Shown: positions 14,396 through 23,397, numbered from the stretch's first letter. The stretch is 38,290 nt of DNA from Bacteroidales bacterium Bact_22 (GCA_001603665.1 LUZN01000048.1:1-38290); one strand, 5' to 3'. A program made the numbers and translations. Notes: generated by a model not told the origin, from the sequence alone.

Positions 14396-16069
14396 GCCAA
14401 AGTTGAGAATAACCTCCGCGGCCTTGATTGCTTCGGGGGTTATTTTATCGTTTGAAAGCATTTTTGCAATTTCCGTAACGCGCTCATCGTAAGACAGTTG
14501 TCTGATGCATGAGCGTGTTTTTTCGTTGTCTTCGTCTTTGTAAACAAAGAAATGGTTTTTGGCTTTTGACGCAATTTGCGGGAGATGCGTGATGGAGATG
14601 ATTTGCAGGCTCTCCCCCATTTTCTGCATGATGTCGCCGAGTTTCGAGGCTACTTCGCCTGAAACGCCAGTGTCGATTTCATCGAAAATCAAGGTCGGGA
14701 TGTAGGCATTTTCCGATGCTACTGCCTTGATAGCCAACATCAAACGTGAGAGCTCGCCGCCTGAGGCCACGCGACTCATATCGTCGGGTGCGATGCCTTT
14801 GTTGGCTGAGAAAAGGAAGCGGACGCGGTCTTTTCCAGTAATGGTAAAGTGAGTGTTCTCGGAACTATTTGAGAACTCAGAGATCTCTATTTCAAAAATA
14901 GCATGAGGCATCTTGAGCTGCCTCAAAATCTCAGTAACCGCTTTTTCAAACGAGACTTTAACTTTTTTACGCTTTGCGGAAAGACTGTCGGCAAGTTTGG
15001 TCAGTTCTTTCTCGCAGTTCTTCAGTTGAAGCTCTTTTTTGGCTATTTCTTCGTCGATATTTTCAAAGGCACCCATTTTTTGATGCAATTCTTCTCGAAT
15101 CGCCAGCAATTCCTCGTAGTTCTGGACATGATGTTTTAACATTAATCGCTGTATGAGATCGTATCTTTCTTGAATCTCATTCAACGAATCGACGTCAAAT
15201 TGAGTGCTGTCTTGCAGATTGTCGAGGTCTTGGGCAATATCCTTTAATTCTATCTTTGTAGAATCGATTCTATCGAGATATTGCTCAGCTTGAGGGATAT
15301 ATCTTCTTAATTTGTCGACTGCGGATTTCAAATTATTAAGCTGATCCAAAATAGAGTACTCAGATTCATTCAAAATACTCAGAGATTGAGCCAACAAAGT
15401 CTTGACTTCCTCAGCGTTTTCTAATAATTCCAGCTTTTGGCTCACCTCTTCATACTCGCCTTCTTTGAGGTCGGCTTTTACCAATTCATCAAGTTGAAAA
15501 GCGAGATAGTCGTTTTCCGCCGTGTTTTTCTGCGACATCTCGCGAAGGTTTTTCAATTCATTTCTTAAAGAAACAAATTTATGATAAACTCCTTGATAAT
15601 CAGCAAGTAAGGCATTATTCTCAGCGGCATCGTCGACAATTTTTAGCTGGAAATCGGAATTAGTCAGCAGCAGCGAGTCGTGTTGCGAATGGATGTCAAC
15701 CAGTTGATTGCCAAGCTCTTTAAGCTGCTGGACGGTGACTGGAGTATCGTTGATAAAGGCTCTCGTCTTCTTGGTAGGCGTCAGCTCACGACGAAGTATC
15801 AGTTCATCTTCAAAATCAAGGTCGTTTTCTTCAAAAAACGACTTAAAACGCTCATTATCAATGATAAACGTCGCCTCGACAGTACATTTCTTCGTCTCAT
15901 CGAGCATGATGGATGAATCGGAGCGGTCGCCCAAAACAAAGCCCAGGGCGCCGAGTAAGATCGACTTACCAGCACCTGTCTCGCCGGTGATAGCGCTGAA
16001 ACCATCATCAAAACTAATTGACAATGAGTCGATTAGAGCGTAATTACCGATAGCGAGATGTTTTAACAT
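14390..16069 (-). CDS. recN: DNA repair protein RecN
   Basis: This 559-residue SMC-like ATPase has the usual RecN length. Walker A is GETGAGKS (29-36). Two long coiled-coil arms run from ~150 to ~360. The C-terminal half has the signature and Walker B region (SGGELSRLML…LIFDEIDTGVSGEVASKLG) and the RecN-typical SITHLPQIASKA motif. RecN acts in the cytoplasm at double-strand breaks with RecA. It is the last gene of the leftward cluster bamD-rpoZ-coaBC-porD-recN, 5 bases after porD. The stop lies inside a heptamer repeat. Confidence 0.97.
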   Translation of the reverse strand: MLKHLAIGNYALIDSLSISFDDGFSAITGETGAGKSILLGALGFVLGDRSDSSIMLDETKKCTVEATFIIDNERFKSFFEENDLDFEDELILRRELTPTKKTRAFINDTPVTVQQLKELGNQLVDIHSQHDSLLLTNSDFQLKIVDDAAENNALLADYQGVYHKFVSLRNELKNLREMSQKNTAENDYLAFQLDELVKADLKEGEYEEVSQKLELLENAEEVKTLLAQSLSILNESEYSILDQLNNLKSAVDKLRRYIPQAEQYLDRIDSTKIELKDIAQDLDNLQDSTQFDVDSLNEIQERYDLIQRLMLKHHVQNYEELLAIREELHQKMGAFENIDEEIAKKELQLKNCEKELTKLADSLSAKRKKVKVSFEKAVTEILRQLKMPHAIFEIEISEFSNSSENTHFTITGKDRVRFLFSANKGIAPDDMSRVASGGELSRLMLAIKAVASENAYIPTLIFDEIDTGVSGEVASKLGDIMQKMGESLQIISITHLPQIASKAKNHFFVYKDEDNEKTRSCIRQLSYDERVTEIAKMLSNDKITPEAIKAAEVILNFGH

Positions 16070-16074
16070 TTTAG

Positions 16075-16989
16075 TTAAAATTTCGGTTTTGCGTTGAGAA
16101 GGTCTTCGTATTCCTCGGAGTGTGTCGGGTCGAGATCGCGAAGGGTGTTAACCGCTTTGGTGCGTTCCTGCTGCGGTCCCTGCGAATAGACGTTCTTCCA
16201 CTCGTCGCGCTTGGTGTCGTTGAGAATCTGGAAGTAGTAGAGGTTTGGCTTGCTGCTGTATACCGACTTCAAATAATCGAGCGTTTTCGTCATGGCAGCG
16301 CGGCCTTCGTCGACCTTGCCGTTACCCATCATATCGAGGCCAAGTCGGTGATACTCATAGAGAAACTGACGTATCGGACGATATGCGGGGTTGGTGAAGT
16401 TCTCGAGCAGCCAGTAGCGGTTACGGTAGCTGTCGAAGGCCTTCCAGCCTGCTTCAGTAGAGCTCTGTGCCTGTGTCACCACCTGATCGGCAGCACGATA
16501 CATCTGGTCGCCCCCATAGAGTCCGAAGGTGTCGAAATACAGTCCGAGGCAGTAGTAGGCGTAGAATGCCAGCATCGAGGTGAGGTTCGACATATACGAG
16601 TTCTCGTTGAAATCGAGCGGCTGCGACTCCATGTATGTGAAATTGAAGTCGTTGTCGACGTAGTTCAGAATCGGCGAGTTGTAGTTCGACCGATAAACAG
16701 GGCGACGCAGACCGATATTCAGCTCGGCGGTGATGTGGTTGTCGACCTTGTCGGTCACCACTATGACCATTGTTCCTTCGATACGTTCGTACTCCTCAAA
16801 GCGGATGTTGGTCCACACGCGGTTATTCATGAAGTTGGTCACGGCTTCCTGCAGTGCCTCAAACACACGCTGGTCGGTGCCCGACACCTGTTTTGTGTTG
16901 ACTGTCACGGTGAAGTTGAACTCCTGAGCGTGCAGTCGCGGTGTCAAGAAGCAGAGCAAAAACAATATCGGAAGGATTATTTTTTTCAT
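16075..16989 (-). CDS. porD: Type IX secretion protein PorD (DUF4835)
   Basis: This 304-residue protein has a signal peptide (…LFLLCFLTPRLHAQEF) followed by the DUF4835 pattern: FNFTVTVNTKQVSGTDQRVF, NNRVWTNIRFEEYERI, LRRPVYRSNYNSPILNYVD and YYCLGLYFDTFGLYGG. The family is annotated as PorD, linked to T9SS in Bacteroidota; its mechanism is not established as far as I know. It sits between coaBC and recN with 5-base gaps on each side, so it is part of the operon. The window's T9SS cargo proteins make a functional T9SS in this organism plausible. Confidence 0.88.
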   Translation of the reverse strand: MKKIILPILFLLCFLTPRLHAQEFNFTVTVNTKQVSGTDQRVFEALQEAVTNFMNNRVWTNIRFEEYERIEGTMVIVVTDKVDNHITAELNIGLRRPVYRSNYNSPILNYVDNDFNFTYMESQPLDFNENSYMSNLTSMLAFYAYYCLGLYFDTFGLYGGDQMYRAADQVVTQAQSSTEAGWKAFDSYRNRYWLLENFTNPAYRPIRQFLYEYHRLGLDMMGNGKVDEGRAAMTKTLDYLKSVYSSKPNLYYFQILNDTKRDEWKNVYSQGPQQERTKAVNTLRDLDPTHSEEYEDLLNAKPKF

Positions 16990-16994
16990 AATGG

Positions 16995-18203
16995 TTATTT
17001 TGTAAGTAGTTGATATACAGCGTTTAACACATCTTGAGCCACTTCGCTTTTCGGCTTGAGCTCGAAGGCGGTCACCTTATCGTCGTTGGTGATGATGTTG
17101 ACTTTATTGGTCTTCGTCTTAAACCCCACGCCGGCCTCGTTCATGGTGTTAAGCACTATCATGTCGAGGTTCTTCGAATGCAGTTTTTTCTTAGCATTCT
17201 CGATGCCGTTCTCAGTCTCGAGTGCGAAGCCCACGAGAATCTGTTTCTTCGTCTTGTGCTCGCCCAGAGTCTTGAGAATATCGTCGGTCTTGACGAGATT
17301 GAGCGTCATCGTGTCATTCTTAGGATCTTTCTTTATCTTCTGGTCGGCTGCCTGTTCCGGGCGGAAGTCGGCGACGGCGGCGCTCAGCACAGCGATGTCG
17401 GCACGTTTGAAAGCGCCTGTCGTGGCGTCGAACATCTCCTTGGCGCTTGTCACGGGAATCACCTGGATGTTGGCTCTTTCGGGACGTATCGACGACGGTC
17501 CGAGCACCAGAGTGACGTCGGCACCTTGATCGGCGAAGGCGCGTGCAATCTCAATGCCCATAAGGCCTGAGCTGTGGTTGCCGATGAAACGCACTGGGTC
17601 GATGGCTTCGTAGGTAGGACCTGCTGTCACGACCACCTTTTTACCTGCAAAACGTTGTTTTAGCTGAAAAAAATCCTTGATGCGGTTGAATATCTCCTGA
17701 GGCTCTTCCATCCTACCCTCGCCGCACAGTCCTGACGCCAGTTCGCCTGACGAAGGGGCTATGAAGCGGTAGCCGCGGCTGATGAGTGTGCGGATGTTAT
17801 CCTGCGTGGCAGGGTGTTTGTACATGTCGAGGTCCATCGCCGGAGCGAACATTATAGGGCATTTCGCCGAGAGGCAGACGGTGAGCAGGTAGTTGTCTGC
17901 TGCGCCATGGGCCATCTTGGCGATGGTGTTAGCCGATGCGGGGGCTATCACGAAGAGGTCGGCCCAGAGGCCAAGCTCCACGTGGCTGTTCCACTTACCC
18001 GTCTCGGGGTCGAAGCCCTTCGATAAAACGGGTAAACCACTCAGCGTTGCTAACGTGAGTGGTGTTACGAAATCTTTTGCCGCATCGGTCATCACGACCT
18101 GAACCTCAGCACCTTGCTTCTTCAGAAGCCTTACCAAAAGCGGAATCTTATATGCGGCAATGCTTCCCGTAATTCCGATCAGAATCTTCTTTCCGGTGAG
18201 CAT
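16995..18203 (-). CDS. coaBC: Bifunctional phosphopantothenoylcysteine decarboxylase / phosphopantothenate--cysteine ligase
   Basis: This 402-residue fused enzyme handles steps 2-3 of coenzyme A synthesis from phosphopantothenate. The CoaC flavin domain (1-~180) shows GSIAAYK (13-19), His74 in HVELG, APASANTIAKMAHGAADN, and Cys160 in SGLCGEGRM. The motif that reads PAMNxxM in E. coli CoaC is PAMDLDM here (121-127), i.e. Asp124 in place of the catalytic Asn. From memory, this variant is usual in Bacteroidota. The CoaB domain (~187-402) shows TAGPTYEAIDPVRFIGNHSS and KIKKDPKND. It is cytoplasmic, and its gene lies 12 bases after rpoZ and 5 before porD. Confidence 0.96.
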   Translation of the reverse strand: MLTGKKILIGITGSIAAYKIPLLVRLLKKQGAEVQVVMTDAAKDFVTPLTLATLSGLPVLSKGFDPETGKWNSHVELGLWADLFVIAPASANTIAKMAHGAADNYLLTVCLSAKCPIMFAPAMDLDMYKHPATQDNIRTLISRGYRFIAPSSGELASGLCGEGRMEEPQEIFNRIKDFFQLKQRFAGKKVVVTAGPTYEAIDPVRFIGNHSSGLMGIEIARAFADQGADVTLVLGPSSIRPERANIQVIPVTSAKEMFDATTGAFKRADIAVLSAAVADFRPEQAADQKIKKDPKNDTMTLNLVKTDDILKTLGEHKTKKQILVGFALETENGIENAKKKLHSKNLDMIVLNTMNEAGVGFKTKTNKVNIITNDDKVTAFELKPKSEVAQDVLNAVYQLLTK

Positions 18204-18215
18204 TGTACCCTCCTT

Positions 18216-18554
18216 TTAAAAGTCGCCTTCGTTTTGCTTGTTAGGATTACGATAGTAGAGCTTGTCGTTCAAGAACTCGTCGATAGCGATAAGAGTCGGC
18301 TTCGGCAGTCTCTCGTAGAACTTAGCCACTTCGATCTGTTCCTTGTTCTCGAACACTTCCTCGAGAGTATCGTTGCTTGAAGCGAATTCTTCGATCTTCT
18401 TGTTGAGTTCCTGTTTCTCTTCGGTAGCAATCTGATTTGCTCTCTTTGCAAGGATAGCAACTGTTTCGTAGATGTTACCTGTTCCTACGTAGAACTGGTC
18501 TTTCTGACGTGTGATAGCGGTTGTCTCCGTCTTAACTTTTCTGAAGTCTATCAT
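18216..18554 (-). CDS. rpoZ: DNA-directed RNA polymerase omega subunit (Bacteroidota type)
   Basis: This 112-residue protein matches the Bacteroidota omega/Rpb6-like family: TTAITRQKDQF, TGNIYETVAILAKRANQIA (the conserved omega helix), then a helical tail. Omega promotes RNA polymerase assembly. The gene starts one base after the bamD stop and precedes coaBC by 12 bases, an order widely conserved in the phylum. The C-terminal extension past residue ~65 is normal for this lineage. Confidence 0.93.
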   Translation of the reverse strand: MIDFRKVKTETTAITRQKDQFYVGTGNIYETVAILAKRANQIATEEKQELNKKIEEFASSNDTLEEVFENKEQIEVAKFYERLPKPTLIAIDEFLNDKLYYRNPNKQNEGDF

Positions 18555-18555
18555 T

Positions 18556-19365
18556 TTAATTATTCGATTTATATTTTTCTAATTTTTCTCTAATTTTCTT
18601 AACTGTGTTATCCAACTTCGGGATATATTCGCTGTCGGGATACACATAGCATAGTGTGTTATATTTCTCCAGGGCCAGCTCATAACGCTCGCGTTGCTTA
18701 GATTTTATGCTGTTTTCCGCATAGCGATAATAGTTTTGCACCATTATGCTGAGGATCTCCTCGCGATGTTTCGTTCCCGGATGGTCTTTCAAAAACGTCT
18801 CAAAACTTGTTATTGCCGCCTGGTATTCCTCCATCTTGAAATAGAGTTTGCAGATGTCGAATTCCTTTTCCTCCAGTTTCCAACGGAGGGTGTCGATTCG
18901 CGCATTGATTTCTGGCACTCGCGGACTGTCGGGATACACGTCGATGAAGTTCTGGAACTCCGTTATTGCGGTGTTGGTATCCTCTTGGTCGAGGGTTGTC
19001 GAAGGCGAGATGATGTAATAGCATAACGCGCTCTTGTACAGTGCCTCTTGGGTATTTTGCGAAAGCGGATAACGCGTAACGAAACGTTTGTAATAGCTGC
19101 TAGCTATGACATATTCTTTCTTATTGAAATAGCATTCGGCCGTGAGGTAAGCGATGTTCTCACCTTCCGGCTTGGTGCGATAGTACGACTGCATCACGTC
19201 GAAGAGCTGTAAGGCACGGTCATAATTCTTTTTTTCGTAATATTCCAAGGCTGCCTGATACTTCGCCTCGTTGTCCGTTCCCTTCAGCAACTTCCTGTAT
19301 TTGCTGCATGATGCGCATATCAGCACACACAAAACTACCGATAAGAAAAACCTATATTTAAGCAT
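18556..19365 (-). CDS. bamD: Outer membrane protein assembly factor BamD (lipoprotein)
   Basis: This 269-residue lipoprotein has a lipobox ending LICASC (Cys20) and TPR-like helices throughout, e.g. AKYQAALEYYEKKNYDRALQ, KKEYVIASSYYKRF and MEEYQAAITSFETFL. Length and pattern fit BamD, the essential periplasmic scaffold lipoprotein of the beta-barrel assembly machine. It heads the leftward operon with rpoZ, coaBC, porD and recN. The -7 box at 19370-19377 lies so close that transcription should begin at about the ATG, so the mRNA may be leaderless. No alternative in-frame Met precedes the lipobox. Confidence 0.93.
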   Translation of the reverse strand: MLKYRFFLSVVLCVLICASCSKYRKLLKGTDNEAKYQAALEYYEKKNYDRALQLFDVMQSYYRTKPEGENIAYLTAECYFNKKEYVIASSYYKRFVTRYPLSQNTQEALYKSALCYYIISPSTTLDQEDTNTAITEFQNFIDVYPDSPRVPEINARIDTLRWKLEEKEFDICKLYFKMEEYQAAITSFETFLKDHPGTKHREEILSIMVQNYYRYAENSIKSKQRERYELALEKYNTLCYVYPDSEYIPKLDNTVKKIREKLEKYKSNN

Positions 19366-19369
19366 GCTG

Positions 19370-19377
19370 CAAAATTA
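19370..19377 (-). promoter_or_regulatory. Bacteroidota -7 box for the bamD operon, almost touching the start codon
   Basis: The + strand CAAAATTA reads TAATTTTG on the minus strand. Its last base is only 4 bases before the bamD ATG (19363-19365). Initiation is expected about 4-8 bases after this box, so the mRNA would have little or no 5' UTR. The -33 region lacks a TTG. Confidence 0.5.
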
Positions 19378-19408
19378 CTACTTTTTTAGCTATCTTCTTT
19401 ATTATTTT

Positions 19409-21937
19409 TTATTTAATAACAATTTTCTGAAGATATTGTTGTCCGTCGCAGTTTATTTTAATGAAATAAACTCCTGCTGCAACGTCTGATGCATTGATTT
19501 CCAATGAGTTATCAGCGCTCATCACAACCTGTCCCTGAAGGTTCACAACCTTCACTTCGAGATTTGCGAAGTCGTTTAAGCCGCCGATGTTGAGGATTGA
19601 AGATGCAGGATTCGGGTAAACCACGACCTTATTCATGTCGTTCTCGTCGACGCCGCTGTTATCGGTGACGGTGAAATTCACCGATGCTGTAGCCGTCTCG
19701 CTGCCTGATGTGACTGTCACGGTGTAGGTGAAGTCGCCTGCTTCTGTGGCGGTGAACATAGGTGATGCTGCTGTCGGGTCGTCGAGGTTATCGGCTGGTG
19801 ACCATTGATATGTGTATGTGCCCGAGCCGCCGCTGGCGCTCGCATACAGAGTGTTGGTCTCGCCGATGTGGATATGCTGGAGTTCAACGCCGGCTGTCGC
19901 CTCGAGTGGCAGGCCTATGCATGTCACGTGAGCGGCCCAACCCGACCTGTTGACGTAGCTGTCGGAGGTGAACCTGAAAGTGATAGCGCCAGCGGCGTTG
20001 GTTGCCGTCACTGTGCCAGGACTGTCGTTACCTGAGTGTTGCGAGCCAATCTGTGGAGCCGATGTCGAAGTACCGTCGTAGACATACAGGAAATCGTAGT
20101 TGTCTTCAGTCTCGAATTCCTGGAACACGACTTGAATCTTAGCTCCTGCCGTGCTTGGCATGAATGTAAGAGTGAGGTTTTTGTTGTCACTGTAGTTGGC
20201 ATTCGGGCCACCGTCGTCGTAAAACATTGCGTCGCAGGTGGTTATGGTGCCGCTCTGCATGTTGTAGGCCTCTGCTGCCGAGATGTAGTTAGGCAGATAT
20301 TTTGTAGCGCTCTCGCCAGCGGCGTTGGTCACTGTGAGACGCACTCCGAAGGTACCGGCCTGGCTGTATGTCACGGTAGGGTTCTGTGCTGTTGATGTTG
20401 CAGGTGTGCCGCCTTCAAACTCCCAGTCCCAGTTGGTGAGCTGTGCGCCCCATGAGTTGTCGGTGAAATGCACCGAGCCGCCCACTGCCACTGCTGTGAC
20501 GTCGGCGACGAAATCGGCCGAGATGCCTGTGAGTGCCACCATCTGTGCGTCGATGTTCACGGTCTGACCGTCGGCCACCGTGACCTGTGTCTCGTAAGTC
20601 TCATAGCCGTTCTTGGTGATTCTCACGTTATAGGTTCCACCCTTCACCGGACGATGGAAGTCGCCGTTAGGAAGCTGAGTCGACACTGTCGCATACTGGT
20701 CGTCGTGACCCACCAAAGTGACTGTAGCGCCACCTATCGGAGCCTTTGACTCTGCGTCGACCACTGTGCCGTGGATACCGTAAAGCACCTGATTAGCGAA
20801 GGCGAAGATCGAGTTTTTATTGATATTCCAGAAGTTTGGCATCTGGCTGGCGTTAGGACATTTTGTGTTTGAGCACTCGATAGTAAGCTCGCGGCATTCA
20901 GCGTAACCGTTCATATAGTCCTGGCGACCGCCGCCGATCATATACCAAGCTGCACCGTTGGTGATACCGTTGTTGTAATCCGTCATATAGCTTGAGCTCA
21001 CCTGATGGCAAAGGTCGGCATATTCATGGCTTATGAGCTGATACCAAGCATCGTCGGAATGGAGTGTATGAGTGTTATCCCAAGGATAGTTCATAACCTC
21101 TGCTCCGCCGTGGTAGTTGGCACCCATCACAAAGTTGTTTTCCTCTGCGAGCTGCATAAACCACAGCGTCTCCTGCTGATATGCCTCTCCGTCGGGATGC
21201 GGACCGCTATGAGGGTCAGCGTAGTTACGGTTCATGTCGACACCGTTGGCGTTGTAACGTGTAGCGCCGTTGACGGTATTGTTGCCGCCGTGATATGTTC
21301 CGTCGGGGTTGGTGTTAGGACCGACGTAGAGGTCGACGTTGTTGAGGATGTTGGCGCACTCCGGAAGTGTAGGATTTTCGAGGAGATAGTCGATCCAGCG
21401 GAGCATCAGCATCCAGCCTGTTGTCTCGTCGCCATGGATAGTCGAGGTGTACAAAAACTTCGGCTTGCCCGCGCCGCTTCCGTTGTTGATGTGAGCGATC
21501 AAGATTTTGCGGTTGCTTGGGAGAGTGCCGAGAGTGATGATCTCGCACATATCCGGGTGGTCGGTGGCAAATTGATACATCATGTTTTCGTATGCCGAAT
21601 ATGTAGGATATTGATCCCAGTCGTAAGCGGCGCGGTTGCTGCCGTCCCACATCACGTGTTTCTCCATCATCGAAGGTGGAGTCTGCAGGGTGATCTCATA
21701 TCCCATTTTCTGGAATTCAGCGAATTGCTTGTTGTTGGCATAAGCTGTGACGACATTACCGTCGACGCGGTCGACAGAGATGGTCTGTGCAATCTGCTGC
21801 AGATTGTCGTTGCCGTTGAGTTCAAAAGTAAAATAGTACTCATTGCGCTCCTGCATGAGCTTGCTGAGATTTGTTTCTTGTGCGAATAATCCCAAAGAAA
21901 CAAAGAAGAAAAGAATTGCAAAAAACTTAGTTTTCAT
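19409..21937 (-). CDS. Secreted M14 zinc carboxypeptidase with transthyretin-like, PKD, CUB and T9SS domains
   Basis: This 842-residue protein has a signal peptide (MKTKFFAILFFFVSLGLFAQ). The peptidase domain spans ~105-390: zinc ligands His168 and Glu171 in IHGDE, MNRNYADP, zinc ligand His276 in NYHGG, and the catalytic Glu, probably Glu354, in ELTIECSNTK. That last motif resembles the carboxypeptidase E/N subfamily (TLELS). A carboxypeptidase-regulatory, transthyretin-like domain follows (~392-470; IHGTVVDAESKAPIGGATV), as in that subfamily. Next are a PKD domain (~475-560; ISADFVADVTAVAVGG…WEFEGG), a CUB-like domain (~565-680; YDFLYVYDGTS), another PKD-like domain, and a T9SS sorting domain (VVVYPNPASSILNI…GVYFIKI…LQKIVIK). 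It likely trims C-terminal residues of extracellular peptides. It lies 18 bases after dapA. Confidence 0.92.
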   Translation of the reverse strand: MKTKFFAILFFFVSLGLFAQETNLSKLMQERNEYYFTFELNGNDNLQQIAQTISVDRVDGNVVTAYANNKQFAEFQKMGYEITLQTPPSMMEKHVMWDGSNRAAYDWDQYPTYSAYENMMYQFATDHPDMCEIITLGTLPSNRKILIAHINNGSGAGKPKFLYTSTIHGDETTGWMLMLRWIDYLLENPTLPECANILNNVDLYVGPNTNPDGTYHGGNNTVNGATRYNANGVDMNRNYADPHSGPHPDGEAYQQETLWFMQLAEENNFVMGANYHGGAEVMNYPWDNTHTLHSDDAWYQLISHEYADLCHQVSSSYMTDYNNGITNGAAWYMIGGGRQDYMNGYAECRELTIECSNTKCPNASQMPNFWNINKNSIFAFANQVLYGIHGTVVDAESKAPIGGATVTLVGHDDQYATVSTQLPNGDFHRPVKGGTYNVRITKNGYETYETQVTVADGQTVNIDAQMVALTGISADFVADVTAVAVGGSVHFTDNSWGAQLTNWDWEFEGGTPATSTAQNPTVTYSQAGTFGVRLTVTNAAGESATKYLPNYISAAEAYNMQSGTITTCDAMFYDDGGPNANYSDNKNLTLTFMPSTAGAKIQVVFQEFETEDNYDFLYVYDGTSTSAPQIGSQHSGNDSPGTVTATNAAGAITFRFTSDSYVNRSGWAAHVTCIGLPLEATAGVELQHIHIGETNTLYASASGGSGTYTYQWSPADNLDDPTAASPMFTATEAGDFTYTVTVTSGSETATASVNFTVTDNSGVDENDMNKVVVYPNPASSILNIGGLNDFANLEVKVVNLQGQVVMSADNSLEINASDVAAGVYFIKINCDGQQYLQKIVIK

Positions 21938-21955
21938 TGTATTAAAGTGTTAATT

Positions 21956-22840
21956 TTATTTCAAGTTGTTATCGTATTCATTTTCAATGTCTTGGCGCAC
22001 GTTATCGCTGACCGGCACGAGAGGTAGACGCAGCACGTTCTTGCACAGTCCGATGTGAGCCATCAGGGCTTTGATGCCAGCAGGATTGCCGTCGGCGAAG
22101 ATCAAACCGTTCATTTTCAATGTTTTATAATGCAGCTTCAGGGCCTCTTCGGTCTTGCCTTCGAGCATCTTATGCACCATCTTGCAGAAATGCTTCGGAT
22201 AGCCGTTGGCGGCCACCGATATCACGCCTTCAGCGCCGAGTGCCAGCATTGGCTGGGTGATGCCGTCGTCGCCCGAATACACGCGGAAGTCTTTCGGCTT
22301 GTCGCGCAGTATCTCCATAATCTGCTGGAGGTTACCCGATGCTTCCTTCACCGCGATGATGTTAGGATGCTTGGCCAGCTCCACCGCGGTGGCGGCTTGG
22401 AGGTTCACTCCCACCCTGCCCGGCACGTTGTAAAGCACCACCGGCACCGGCGACACGTCGGCCACATGCAGGAAATGGGCTTTCATGCCACGCTGGTTGG
22501 GTTTGTTATAGTAAGGGACGACGCTCAAGATGCCGTCGACACCAGTAAAGTCTTGATTTCTAATACCATCGATAAGTGCAGAAGTATTGTTTCCACCCAT
22601 GCCGAGCATTATCGGACAGCGACCGTTGGCAGTCTCGATGATGGTTTTGAGCACCTTTGCCTTCTCATCGGCTGTCAACGTTGGAGCCTCAGAAGTCGTT
22701 CCGAGAGCCACGAGGAAGTCGGCGCCGTTCTGCAAAGTGTAGTCAACAATCTTCTTTAACGATTGATAATCAACGGAATAATCGTCTTTAAACGGAGTGA
22801 TAAGAGCCACTCCAGTACCTATAAACGGGTTGTTTTTCAT
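21956..22840 (-). CDS. dapA: 4-hydroxy-tetrahydrodipicolinate synthase
   Basis: This 294-residue TIM-barrel aldolase has the normal DapA length. It shows the pyruvate-binding GTTSE motif (47-51), Tyr137 in LYNVPGR, the Schiff-base Lys165 in VKEASGN, and the DDGITQPML motif. It condenses pyruvate with aspartate semialdehyde in lysine and meso-diaminopimelate synthesis, in the cytoplasm. Its start overlaps the stop of the DUF6913 gene by 4 bases. The exported M14 carboxypeptidase gene follows after 18 bases. Confidence 0.96.
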   Translation of the reverse strand: MKNNPFIGTGVALITPFKDDYSVDYQSLKKIVDYTLQNGADFLVALGTTSEAPTLTADEKAKVLKTIIETANGRCPIMLGMGGNNTSALIDGIRNQDFTGVDGILSVVPYYNKPNQRGMKAHFLHVADVSPVPVVLYNVPGRVGVNLQAATAVELAKHPNIIAVKEASGNLQQIMEILRDKPKDFRVYSGDDGITQPMLALGAEGVISVAANGYPKHFCKMVHKMLEGKTEEALKLHYKTLKMNGLIFADGNPAGIKALMAHIGLCKNVLRLPLVPVSDNVRQDIENEYDNNLK

Positions 22841-23370
22841 CTTAAACCTAATAACATCGACAGATAATTCTTAAGAATCTCTATCCTATTTAACATATCG
22901 TCGTCTTTTTTCGAATCAATCACCATGTCGTACAAGGCAGGGCAAGTGTTTCCGAACGTCATCCTGAACGAGTTGTTGATCAGCGTAATGATATACGTGT
23001 TGGTCAGCTCTTCGTCGGGCATCCTTGTGAAATCGATGACCAGGTCGAACGAGAGGCACAGCAGCGACTCTTTTTTCATCTGTTTTATCAGTCCCCAGAA
23101 GTTGAAATCTTCCTTACGGAGAAAGAAATAACGGTCGGTCTGCATCACGTCTTTCGGCAGCGCGTCGACGTAAGTGATGAAGGTGTAGCGTTTGAGCACG
23201 AACAGCCTACGCAGCGCCGCTTCGATCTCCTTGTAGCGCTTAAACTGGTCTTGATCGAGCAATATGGCTATCGACGGATACTTTGCGATATCCGGAAGTA
23301 TGCAGGCTTTCTTGCGTTTCAGAAACCTGTTGATAGCTCTTTGCCTAAAAAACCTAACAATTGCCTTCAT
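22837..23370 (-). CDS. DUF6913-like conserved protein upstream of dapA
   Basis: The open frame extends to 23439, but I place the start at the ATG at 23370 (MKAIVRFFRQRAINRF…, 177 residues). A Bacteroidota -7 box at 23398-23405 lies inside the longer frame, so the extra 23 codons should not be transcribed. The protein is basic at its N terminus and has alternating strands and helices (SIAILLDQDQFKRYKEI…, LLCLSFDLVIDFTRM, NTCPALYDMVID). It looks like the DUF6913 family, which I recall next to dapA in Bacteroidota. Its biochemical role is unknown. A 4-base overlap with dapA implies coupling. Confidence 0.75.
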   Translation of the reverse strand: MKAIVRFFRQRAINRFLKRKKACILPDIAKYPSIAILLDQDQFKRYKEIEAALRRLFVLKRYTFITYVDALPKDVMQTDRYFFLRKEDFNFWGLIKQMKKESLLCLSFDLVIDFTRMPDEELTNTYIITLINNSFRMTFGNTCPALYDMVIDSKKDDDMLNRIEILKNYLSMLLGLR

Positions 23371-23397
23371 CGTTCGGATGACATTACAATAAACTTG

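Noticed and set aside
14337..14400. Interpretation of the M16/recN convergent space as a classical terminator
   Set aside because: TTGGCC/GGCCAA pairing exists, but there is no T-run and the heptamer phase explains the sequence better. I list it as a repeat only.
16120..17013. 297-codon + strand open frame opposite porD
   Set aside because: It mirrors almost all of porD. The porD frame has a signal peptide and family motifs, and this one has neither.
21005..21889. 294-codon + strand open frame opposite the M14 carboxypeptidase
   Set aside because: It is antisense to a strongly supported gene and its translation shows no domain. It is a codon-bias shadow.
22055..22759. 234-codon + strand frame opposite dapA
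   Set aside because: Antisense to an unmistakable dapA. Its His-rich translation is typical of a shadow frame.
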